A stretch of 5,529 nucleotides of DNA from Chloroflexota bacterium (GTDB lineage Bacteria > Chloroflexota > Dehalococcoidia > Dehalococcoidales > Fen-1064): contig JAPLHG010000016.1 of assembly GCA_026389745.1 (NCBI GenBank), forward strand, positions 1 to 5,529, given 5' to 3'. The number at the start of each line of letters is the position of its first letter. Positions within the stretch are counted from its first letter, which is position 1. The position numbers were made by a program, and so were the translations under genes. The notes beneath the pieces were generated by a model that worked only from the letters and a program-made list of their open reading frames with translations, did not search any database and was not told the origin of the DNA. This document shows, in pieces, positions 1-5,022 of the stretch.

Positions 1-508
1 TCCTCAACGCGGTGTTTGCGCTCTTTGAGTTCAACTTCAGTAGCGGCGCCGACTTTGATGACGGCGACACCACCGGATAATTTCGCCATACGCTCCTGGA
101 GCTTTTCGCGGTCGAAATCGGAGGTGGTTTCCTCAATCTGAGCCTTGATTTGTTTGATTCTGGCTTTAATAGCGGCTTCACTGCCTTTACCTTCGACAAT
201 GGTAGTGTTATCCTTGTCCGAACTGACGCGGCGGGCTTTACCTAGGTCATCAATAGTAACGGAATCAAGCTTCCGGCCAACTTCCTCGGAGATTACCTGT
301 CCACTGGTAAGGATGGCAATATCCTCGAGCATTGCCTTTCGCCTGTCACCGAAGCCTGGTGCTTTGACAGCCAGGACGTTAATAGTCCCGCGCAGTTTAT
401 TGACCACGAGAGTCGCTAGCGCTTCGCCATCAACATCTTCGGCGATGATGAGCAGGTTCTTGGAAGTCTGAAGAATTTTCTCCAGCGCCGGCAGGATGTC
501 AGCTACAG

Positions 509-608
509 CGGAAATCTTCTTATCGGTAATCAAGATATAGGGGTCTTCAATGACCGATCGGAAATCTTCTTATCGGTAATCAAGATATAGGGGTCTTCAA
601 TGACCGAT
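509..608. repeat. Exact 50-bp tandem duplication inside groEL
   Basis: Bases 509-558 are repeated without a mismatch as 559-608. The identity ends sharply on both sides: 508 (g) differs from 558 (t), and 559 (c) differs from 609 (t). In the coding (minus) direction the unit encodes the SVIEDPYILITDKKIS stretch of the GroEL apical domain. Because 50 is not a multiple of three, the second pass is read out of frame as SDRSLKTPIS and then stops. Removing one copy joins ITDKKIS directly to AVADILPALEKI, which is the normal GroEL order. It could be a recent slippage event or an assembly error. Confidence 0.97.
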
Positions 609-910
609 TCCATCTTATCCGCGTTGGTAATGAAATATGCGCTGACGTAGCCGCGGTCGAACTGCATACCCTCGACATATTCTGTCTCGTAGGAGATGCC
701 CTTCGACTCTTCGACGGTGATAACGCCATCTTTGCCGACTTTTTCCATAACCTCGGCAATCAATTCGCCAATCTTCTTATCTTTGGCAGTGATGGTTGCC
801 ACCTGAGCAATTTGCTCTTTGCCCTTAACCTCGGTAGAGGCTTTCTTGAGCTCTTCGATGACTGCCTCGACAGCTCTCTGAATGCCTCTCTTGAGCACCA
901 TTGATTCTGC

Positions 911-913
911 GCC
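911..913 (-). other. Frameshifting deletion junction in groEL (about 22 nt missing)
   Basis: Upstream frame reads VLAHAIITQ, and the next frame resumes with AESMVLKRGI. Aligned to known GroELs, 12 residues (36 nt) should separate the Thr of AIIT from the Met before the LKRG segment. Here only 14 nt are present, so about 22 nt are missing, roughly the codons for FKNxAAG. The retained bases at the junction read cag-gc-gca. A 22-nt loss between two GGC triplets, one at the start (Gln-Ala) and one at the end (Gly-Ala), would give exactly this. That mechanism is inferred, since the ancestral bases are not visible. Confidence 0.75.
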
Positions 914-1239
914 TGGGTGATGATGGCATGCGCCAGGACTGTGGAAGTAGTGGTGCCATCGCCGCAGGCATCGTTCGTCTTGCTGGCAGCTTCTTTGACA
1001 AGTTGTGCACCCATGTTCTCAAAGGCATCGGGTAATTCAATGTCCTTGGCAATGGTAACGCCATCGTCAATGACCGAAGGTGCGCCCCATTTCTTATCCA
1101 GAGCCACACAATGCCCCTTAGGACCAAGTGTTACTCTGACGGCTTCCGCCAGGGTATCGATACCCCTTTTTAAGGAGTGTCTAGCGTCCTCACCAAATAT
1201 AATCTGTTTTGCCATTTCTTTCTCCTGTTTAAATCTGGT

Positions 1240-1539
1240 TTATTTCTTGGATTTCTTTGCGAGAATATCGCTTTCCCGCATAATGATGAACTCTTCACCA
1301 TCAATCTTGATTTCGGAGCCACCATATTTCGTGTAAATCACAATGTCGCCGACCCCGACATCCATAGCAATCCGTTTGCCCTCATCATTCACTTTGCCGG
1401 GACCCACGGCAATGACTTTACCTTCCTGTGGTTTTTCTTTTGCGGTGTCCGGAAGATAGATACCGCTCTTGGTTTTTTCTTCTGACTGAATGGGTTTCAC
1501 CACGAGGCGGTCACCCATTGGTTGCAGTTTTACTGCCAT
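1240..1539 (-). CDS. groES: 10-kDa co-chaperonin GroES
   Basis: GroES is the heptameric lid that closes the GroEL chamber in an ATP-dependent cycle in the cytoplasm. The 99-residue product has the usual family length (about 95-100) and is intact. It starts MAVKLQPMGDRLVV, the standard GroES beginning. The mobile loop lies at about residues 19-41, with the GroEL-contacting motif GIYLP (26-30) followed by DTAKEKPQEGKV. Many GroES proteins have GIVLP or GIVIP here, so the Tyr is a mild variation. Later come VGPG (45-48), a GD-VIY-KYGG-like segment and the Ile-Met-Arg-Glu-Ser-Asp-Ile-Leu-Ala ending. The ATG is preceded by AGGAG (1547-1551), 7 nt away. It is the first gene of the groES-groEL operon, 24 nt ahead of groEL, and is controlled by the CIRCE site and promoter just upstream. 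Confidence 0.98.
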   Translation of the reverse strand: MAVKLQPMGDRLVVKPIQSEEKTKSGIYLPDTAKEKPQEGKVIAVGPGKVNDEGKRIAMDVGVGDIVIYTKYGGSEIKIDGEEFIIMRESDILAKKSKK

Positions 1540-1569
1540 ATTACTACTCCTCTCTCACTTCGCTGAAAA

Positions 1570-1596
1570 TTAGCAGTCTCCCTAAGAGACTGCTAA
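1570..1596 (-). promoter_or_regulatory. CIRCE operator (HrcA binding site), variant form
   Basis: The inverted repeat TTAGCAGTC-N9-GACTGCTAA has exactly the CIRCE layout (9-9-9, 27 bp), whose consensus is TTAGCACTC-N9-GAGTGCTAA. The only deviations are one base in each half-site (C to G and the matching G to C), so symmetry is kept. Counting inner and outer bases, the arms pair over 12 bp (1569-1580 with 1586-1597) around a 5-base centre. It lies 30 bp upstream of the groES ATG and just downstream of the -10 box, so HrcA bound here would cover the transcription start. CIRCE is the established site for the heat-labile HrcA repressor of groESL. hrcA is not in this window. Confidence 0.9.
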
Positions 1597-1600
1597 TGTA

Positions 1601-1629
1601 ATAATAGCCTAGATACAATTTCATCGCAA
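1601..1629 (-). promoter_or_regulatory. Sigma-70-type promoter of groES-groEL
   Basis: On the minus strand TTGCGA (1629-1624, 4 of 6 matches to the -35 consensus) is followed after exactly 17 nt by TATTAT (1606-1601, 5 of 6 matches to the -10 consensus). The predicted start of transcription, about 1593-1595, falls inside the CIRCE element, giving a leader of about 55 nt that contains the palindrome. Spacing, direction and operator overlap fit a housekeeping-sigma promoter repressed by HrcA. Confidence 0.75.
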
Positions 1630-1788
1630 ATAGATTGGTAGGCATCTAGGACAATTTACAGCCATTGAAACAGGAAAATACTTTAAAATCACTCATTATC
1701 TATCTCGTAGAACTATAGGGTTGCTCATGTTTTAATTTGCGTCTGGTATACCCTTCATTGTATCTATGTATCTATAACGTCGCATCTC

Positions 1789-1819
1789 TTGTAACACACC
1801 TCGGTATTCGTGTTATAAT
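1789..1819 (+). promoter_or_regulatory. Extended -10 promoter for the amidohydrolase, apparently leaderless
   Basis: A perfect TATAAT (1814-1819) is preceded by TG-T (1811-1813), which makes a perfect extended -10. A weak -35-like TTGTAA lies at 1789-1794, with a long 19-nt spacer, so the extended -10 probably does most of the work. Only 7 nt separate the -10 box from the ATG at 1827. Transcription would therefore start at or within a base or two of the start codon. Confidence 0.7.
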
Positions 1820-1826
1820 CGGACAA

Positions 1827-2675
1827 ATGGTTATCGATTTTCACACGCATATTGTGCCCCCACGGGTCAAGCAGAATCGTCAGGATTATGCCTGTTCTGA
1901 TGCTGGCTTTGCATCCATTTTCTCCGACCCGAAAGCCAAACTTGCCACAGTAGAAGAGCTCATCGCCGCTATGGACAGAGATGAGGTGGAGCTTTCAATC
2001 GTACTCAATTACGGCTGGTCAACGCAATCACTTTGTACGGAGGTTAACAACTACATTTTGGAATCCGTTGCCCATTATCCTAAACGACTGGTGGGTTTTT
2101 GCAGTGTAGCTCCGGCTGAAGGTGAAATAGCGCTTCGGGAATTAGAACGCTGTATTAAAGGTGGTGTCAAAGGCATTGGTGAATTGCGGCTGGATAACCA
2201 ATTGAAAAGTAGAAACTGGCTTGAAGTCGTCAGTCCGCTGGTTGAATTAGTCATCAAGAACAATCTCATAATGATGACACATGCTTCGGAGCCGATAGGG
2301 CGTCAGTATCCGGGTAAAGGCAAAGTAACACATAACCTGCTCTATGCTCTGATAACTGACTTCCCTGACCTGAAACTGGTGTGTGCCCATTGGGGAGGCG
2401 GTTTGCCTTTTTATGCACTGATGCCTGAAGTTAAAGCGGCAATGAAAAACGTTTATTTTGACACAGCGGCATCACCTTTTCTCTATGCGCCACAGATATA
2501 TGGACAGGTAGCACAGTTAGTCGGCGCAGAAAAGATCCTTTTTGGCAGTGATTATCCCTTAATGCCGCAACGGCGTCTCTTAAAAGAGATTTCTGCGCTG
2601 GATTTATCTACAGGGACAAAAGAGAAAATCCTGTCAGGTAATGCTCAAAAGTTGCTGGGCGTTGCAAATAAATAA
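1827..2675 (+). CDS. Metal-dependent amidohydrolase (Amidohydro_2 / COG2159 type TIM-barrel)
   Basis: The 282-residue product belongs to the amidohydrolase superfamily branch that includes ACMSD-like decarboxylases and related hydrolases. These are cytoplasmic TIM-barrel enzymes with a divalent metal. The metal-site residues are in order: His6-x-His8 in MVIDFHTH on strand 1, Glu119 in GIGEL, His152 in MMTHASEP, His188 in CAHWGG and Asp242 in FGSDYP near the C-terminus. There is no signal peptide or membrane segment. The start at 1827 is chosen because the family typically begins (M)xIDxHxH. The frame is open further upstream to a TTG at 1737, but those 30 residues look unlike the family and the extended -10 lies inside them. 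No Shine-Dalgarno precedes 1827, matching a leaderless transcript. The substrate cannot be told from sequence. It is divergent from groES and followed by a hairpin-rich spacer, so it is probably a single-gene unit. Confidence 0.9.
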   Translation: MVIDFHTHIVPPRVKQNRQDYACSDAGFASIFSDPKAKLATVEELIAAMDRDEVELSIVLNYGWSTQSLCTEVNNYILESVAHYPKRLVGFCSVAPAEGEIALRELERCIKGGVKGIGELRLDNQLKSRNWLEVVSPLVELVIKNNLIMMTHASEPIGRQYPGKGKVTHNLLYALITDFPDLKLVCAHWGGGLPFYALMPEVKAAMKNVYFDTAASPFLYAPQIYGQVAQLVGAEKILFGSDYPLMPQRRLLKEISALDLSTGTKEKILSGNAQKLLGVANK

Positions 2676-2693
2676 TGTATATTTTACTTTACC

Positions 2694-2728
2694 ATTCTGG
2701 CTCCCGTATCGAGTACGGGAGCCAGAAT
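2694..2728. repeat. Perfect 15-bp hairpin, part of a palindromic intergenic element
   Basis: Left arm 2694-2708 (ATTCTGGCTCCCGTA) pairs perfectly with 2714-2728 around the 5-base loop TCGAG. It begins 18 nt after the amidohydrolase stop. It could stop transcription, but no T-run follows on either strand, so it is not a canonical intrinsic terminator. Together with the second hairpin at 2750-2769 it resembles dispersed palindromic repeats with CCCGTA-TCGAG-TACGGG cores that I associate with Dehalococcoidia-type genomes. That association is from memory. Confidence 0.8.
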
Positions 2729-2749
2729 CCGTATTAATAATTTCTCTGG

Positions 2750-2769
2750 ATACCGGCTTCCGCTGGTAT
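2750..2769. repeat. Second hairpin of the palindromic element
   Basis: ATACCGGC (2750-2757) pairs with GCTGGTAT (2762-2769) over 8 bp, including one G-U pair, around the loop TTCC. The preceding CTGG and the ACCGGC-TTCC-GC core match the style of short CTGGATACCGGC palindromes often dispersed between bacterial genes. It ends 22 nt before the thpR ATG and 10 nt before its ribosome binding site (2780-2785, GGGGAG). Confidence 0.6.
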
Positions 2770-2791
2770 GGTTATTGTTGGGGAGTAAGTT

Positions 2792-3373
2792 ATGTCACTG
2801 ATTCGTGCTTTCATTGCTTTAGAGCTACCTACGGAATTGAAGAAAGAACTTGCCGAGCTCGAAGTGCAACTCAAGAAAAACAGTCCGCCGGTGGTGAAGT
2901 GGGTAGACCCTAACAGCATTCACATCACACTGAAATTCCTCGGAGAAGTGTCTGAAGACAGTATCGATGAATTGATGCTGGCAATGGAAGAATCTGTTCG
3001 GGAGGTTTCTCTTTTCAAGCTGGAGGTTTGTGAAGTTGGTGCTTTTCCGGATTTAAATCGCGTTCAGGTGGTCTGGGTGGGCGTCAAAGGTGATCTCGCT
3101 CAAATCAGCCGGCTCCAGCAGAGAATCGAGTCAAACACGGGACAACTTGGTTTTCCACGAGAATCCAGATTTTTCACACCACATTTGACTCTGGGGCGTG
3201 TCCTTAACGAGGCTTCCATGAATGAGCGTCAAAGGCTCGGCAAGGTACTGGCTGACACTAAATTCGCCGCATTACATAATGTTGATGTGTCTGCTGTTAA
3301 CCTGATAAAAAGCCAATTGACCAGCGACGGTGCCATCTATACCTGTATCGGCAGAACAAAATTGAAGATGTGA
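2792..3373 (+). CDS. thpR: RNA 2',3'-cyclic phosphodiesterase (LigT / 2H family)
   Basis: ThpR opens 2',3'-cyclic phosphate ends of RNA to 2'-phosphates, and family members were first described as 2'-5' RNA ligases. The 193-residue product has the usual length (about 180-190). The fold-typical start MSLIRAFIALELP is present. Both catalytic HxTx motifs of the 2H phosphoesterase superfamily are visible: His44-Ile-Thr46-Leu in HITLKFLGEV and His131-Leu-Thr133-Leu in PHLTLGRV, one from each half of the pseudo-symmetric fold. VQVVWVGV (91-98) lies between them, as expected. The ATG is preceded by GGGGAG (2780-2785) at 6 nt. It follows the amidohydrolase by 116 bp that contain two hairpins, and no convincing promoter is seen in that gap. 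Cytoplasmic, no membrane segment. The biological RNA substrate in bacteria is not settled. Confidence 0.95.
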   Translation: MSLIRAFIALELPTELKKELAELEVQLKKNSPPVVKWVDPNSIHITLKFLGEVSEDSIDELMLAMEESVREVSLFKLEVCEVGAFPDLNRVQVVWVGVKGDLAQISRLQQRIESNTGQLGFPRESRFFTPHLTLGRVLNEASMNERQRLGKVLADTKFAALHNVDVSAVNLIKSQLTSDGAIYTCIGRTKLKM

Positions 3374-3413
3374 ACGAGGATATTGTATAGGAATGATTCC
3401 CTGTCCACAATTC

Positions 3414-3443
3414 TTGTAAACCGCTATTATTTGGGTGTATACT
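3414..3443 (+). promoter_or_regulatory. Probable promoter of the zinc-ribbon gene to coaE unit
   Basis: TTGTAA (3414-3419, 4 of 6) and TATACT (3438-3443, 5 of 6) are separated by 18 nt. Predicted transcription begins near 3450, leaving a leader of about 28 nt that contains the GGGAGG ribosome binding site. The 104-bp gap after thpR holds no other obvious signal apart from a short tight palindrome (3390-3400) that cannot form a useful hairpin. The -35 hexamer is the same as the one upstream of the amidohydrolase. Confidence 0.55.
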
Positions 3444-3463
3444 GAAAAAGATTTAATTAGGTT

Positions 3464-3469
3464 GGGAGG
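3464..3469 (+). promoter_or_regulatory. Ribosome binding site that fixes the GTG start at 3478
   Basis: GGGAGG lies at 3464-3469. A GTG at 3469-3471 overlaps it and so cannot be served by it. The in-frame GTG at 3478-3480 sits 8 nt downstream, an ideal spacing. The later GTG is therefore preferred, which shortens the protein by three residues. Confidence 0.7.
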
Positions 3470-3477
3470 TGGACTTC

Positions 3478-3693
3478 GTGGAACAGACCGGTTTCCCCAA
3501 ATGCCAGAAGTGTAAAATTGGTGACCTCGTACCCCTATCGGATTTTGGCAGCCAGGGCGCAACTATTCACTATAAAGCATGGGTTTGTACTAATCCCCAA
3601 TGCGGCTTTAATCTGAAAATCAGGAATGGCGATGTTTATGTCGATGAGCCGATTATGAGCGGCACCTTGCATAATAATCGTTCTCGACAGTAA
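3478..3693 (+). CDS. Small zinc-ribbon protein of unknown function (71 aa)
   Basis: The predicted product is a 71-residue soluble protein with two cysteine pairs, Cys9-x2-Cys12 (CQKC) and Cys37-x4-Cys42 (CTNPQC). They are spaced like a zinc ribbon or rubredoxin-type knuckle pair, so it probably binds one zinc ion. Between the pairs is a stretch ending HYKAWVC, and after them NLKIRNGDVYVDEPI, which looks like a short beta hairpin. The C-terminal tail (MSGTLHNNRSRQ) is polar. It has no membrane segment or known catalytic motif, and I do not recognise a named family. A real gene is supported by the promoter-like pair, the GGGAGG site at correct spacing, the paired cysteines and the fit into a gap-free gene row. 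It is 27 nt ahead of comF and may be cotranscribed with it. It could bind nucleic acid or protein, but this is a guess from fold type only. Confidence 0.8.
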   Translation: MEQTGFPKCQKCKIGDLVPLSDFGSQGATIHYKAWVCTNPQCGFNLKIRNGDVYVDEPIMSGTLHNNRSRQ

Positions 3694-3720
3694 CTTCTGA
3701 ACCTAGCTAAAACTTGATGG

Positions 3721-4431
3721 ATGGTGAGCGTGCTTCCTCAGTTGACTGAACTCAAAGGGGTGGCACTTAATCTCTTATTCCCGCGGTTCTGTGTGGGCTG
3801 TGGCAGAGAAGGCGATTTTATCTGCAGTCCCCGTCAGGCTTCACTGGTGCGGATTGAGTCTCCTGCCTGTCCGAAGTGCGGAAAGCCACAAAAAAATGGG
3901 ATGCTCTGCTCTAGTTGTGTTGCTTGGCAGGCGGAGATTGATGGGATGCGCTCTCCGTTTCGGTTTGAAGGCGTGATTCGTCAGGCGATACACGAGTTCA
4001 AATATAGGAATCTGCATGCTATTGCTCTTAAGTTAGCTCAACTTTTGAGCAATTATTTGGTTGAGAATCCCATCTCTTGTGATGTTTTAATACCAGTGCC
4101 TTTGCACAATAAAAGACTCAGAGAGCTAGGCCACAATCAATCCGGTCTATTAGCTAAAGAGTCGAGCCGACTTACCGGATTAAAGGTTAATAAAAATTGC
4201 TTGATGGGGAGTCGTCATAATCTGCCGCAGGCTAGAGCCGGCAGTGTTGAAGAAAGAAGGCAAAATGTGATGGGGATTTTTAGCTGTCGTAATGATGGCT
4301 TGAGAGACAAAAAAGTTTTACTGATTGATGATGTAGCTACTTCCGGGGCGACTCTTAACGCATGTGCCTCAGCTTTGAAAGCAGTTGGTGTCCCTTCGGT
4401 TTGGGGATTGACACTGGCGAGAGAAATTTAG
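3721..4431 (+). CDS. comF: ComF family protein (zinc finger plus phosphoribosyltransferase fold)
   Basis: ComF proteins have an N-terminal double cysteine cluster and a C-terminal type I phosphoribosyltransferase domain. In naturally competent bacteria ComF is needed for uptake or processing of single-stranded DNA. Many non-competent species also carry it, with unclear role. The 236-residue product has normal length. First cluster: Cys24-x2-Cys27 and Cys35, but the expected fourth Cys (around residue 38) is Arg. Second cluster is complete: Cys50-x2-Cys53 and Cys63-x2-Cys66. The PRTase half shows IPVPLHNKRLRELGHNQ (124-140) and the PRPP-binding loop VLLIDDVATSGAT (199-211) with Asp203-Asp204. 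The ATG at 3721 has only a poor ribosome binding site, and GTG at 3724 is an alternative. It sits 27 nt after the zinc-ribbon gene and 20 nt before hpf. No other competence gene is in view. Confidence 0.93.
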   Translation: MVSVLPQLTELKGVALNLLFPRFCVGCGREGDFICSPRQASLVRIESPACPKCGKPQKNGMLCSSCVAWQAEIDGMRSPFRFEGVIRQAIHEFKYRNLHAIALKLAQLLSNYLVENPISCDVLIPVPLHNKRLRELGHNQSGLLAKESSRLTGLKVNKNCLMGSRHNLPQARAGSVEERRQNVMGIFSCRNDGLRDKKVLLIDDVATSGATLNACASALKAVGVPSVWGLTLAREI

Positions 4432-4451
4432 AAAAAGAGCAGGAGTGTGAG

Positions 4452-5000
4452 ATGGAGTTACAGATAACCGGTCAGAGTATTGAAATACTACCCACAGTTA
4501 GAGACTATGTCGAGAAGAAATTCGGCAAGCTGGACCGGCACTTCACTAATATCAATGGTGTCAAAGTAGAGCTTGGGGAACAAAAAACCAAATCACCTGA
4601 CCAGCGCTATCGGGTTCAGGTTACGCTAGACGCTAACGGCACATTACTTCGGGCTGAGGAGCGGGCAGAAAATTTGCTGGTTGCTATCGATAAAGTAGTG
4701 CCGATGATTGACCGACAGGTTGAGCGGTATAAGGGGAAGTTACGGGAAAAAGGCAAAACGGGTCCCTCAATCAGAACTGCTACTCAAGGAGAACTGGCGA
4801 CAACTGCCTCTCATTCTCCCCAATTAGTGAGAACCAAACGCTTGACTATTACCCCGATGTCGGTGGATGATGCCATCGACCAGATGGAATTATTGGGTCA
4901 TGATTTCTTTCTATTCCACAATTCTGCTACTAAGGAATTGAATCTTATTTACCGAAGGAAAGACGGTAATTACAGCATTATTGAGTCGGAATTGGGGTAA
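4452..5000 (+). CDS. hpf: Long-form ribosome hibernation promoting factor (HPF / S30AE)
   Basis: Long HPF binds the decoding region of the 30S subunit and joins two 70S ribosomes into inactive 100S dimers during starvation or stress. The 182-residue product has both domains. The N-terminal S30AE domain is at about residues 1-97, with MELQITGQSIEILPTVRDYVEKKFGKLDRHF and an EERAENLLVAID helix (69-80). A variable linker follows (about 98-124). The C-terminal dimerisation domain is at about 126-182, with RTKRLTITPMSVDDAI, QMELLGHDFFLFHN and YRRKDGNYSIIE, the usual signature. The length matches long-form HPFs. The ATG at 4452 is chosen over an upstream in-frame ATG at 4362, because AGGAG (4441-4445) lies 6 nt away, the family begins here, and the longer reading would overlap comF by 70 nt. 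It is cytoplasmic, ribosome-associated, and 20 nt after comF. Confidence 0.96.
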   Translation: MELQITGQSIEILPTVRDYVEKKFGKLDRHFTNINGVKVELGEQKTKSPDQRYRVQVTLDANGTLLRAEERAENLLVAIDKVVPMIDRQVERYKGKLREKGKTGPSIRTATQGELATTASHSPQLVRTKRLTITPMSVDDAIDQMELLGHDFFLFHNSATKELNLIYRRKDGNYSIIESELG

Positions 5001-5022
5001 GTTTAACAGGCGGTAAGTAACA

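Larger units (their letters stand above)
1..1215 (-). pseudogene. groEL: 60-kDa chaperonin GroEL, frameshifted twice and cut by the window edge
   Basis: GroEL forms the double-ring ATP-driven folding chamber that works with GroES in the cytoplasm. Three minus-strand frames each carry strong GroEL sequence. 1215 to about 913 gives residues 1-101 (MAKQIIFGED start, TLGPKG at 29-34, GDGTTT at 85-90 with the catalytic Asp86, equal to E. coli Asp87). 910 to about 559 gives MVLKRGI, the GKDGVITVEE stretch and ITDKKIS. About 509 to 1 gives LLIIAEDVDGEALATLVVN, VKAPGFGDRRKAML and the GGVAVIKVGAATEVE region. The first frame change is a probable 22-nt loss at 911-913. The second is a 50-bp tandem duplication at 509-608, after which the middle frame stops at 530-532. 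The open frame leaves the window at VE(D), about where Asp398 lies. The start has a clear AGGAG (1222-1226) and lies 24 nt after groES. Homology is sure. Whether the gene is truly dead or the sequence is wrong cannot be decided here. Confidence 0.93.

Noticed and set aside
145..471. Plus-strand open frame of 108 codons
   Set aside because: It lies opposite well-conserved GroEL coding sequence and shows no protein-family features, so it is a shadow frame.
530..1215. Programmed frameshifting or two separate real proteins in groEL
   Set aside because: No slippery sequence explains the changes. One is an exact tandem duplication and the other fits a deletion, and each segment is only a part of one GroEL domain set.
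825..1336. Other open frames overlapping groEL and groES (825-1127 minus, 917-1336 plus, 1177-1485 plus)
   Set aside because: All are alternate-frame or antisense readings of the chaperonin genes, without ribosome binding sites or recognisable domains.
1721..1752. Additional plus-strand promoter (TTGCTC ... TATACC)
   Set aside because: The spacing of 20 nt is too long and the -10 match is weak compared with the extended -10 at 1811-1819.
1737..1826. N-terminal extension of the amidohydrolase from a TTG start
   Set aside because: There is no ribosome binding site, the 30 extra residues are unlike the family, and a perfect extended -10 lies within this stretch.
2694..2728. Canonical intrinsic terminator after the amidohydrolase
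   Set aside because: The stem is strong but is not followed by a T-run on either strand, so a palindromic element is the better description, though it may still slow transcription.
3272..3562. Minus-strand open frame of 96 codons across the thpR end and the following gap
   Set aside because: It is antisense to thpR and the zinc-ribbon gene, with no ribosome binding site or family features.
4362..4451. Upstream ATG start for hpf
   Set aside because: It would overlap the comF end by 70 nt, has no good ribosome binding site, and adds residues before the conserved S30AE start at 4452.
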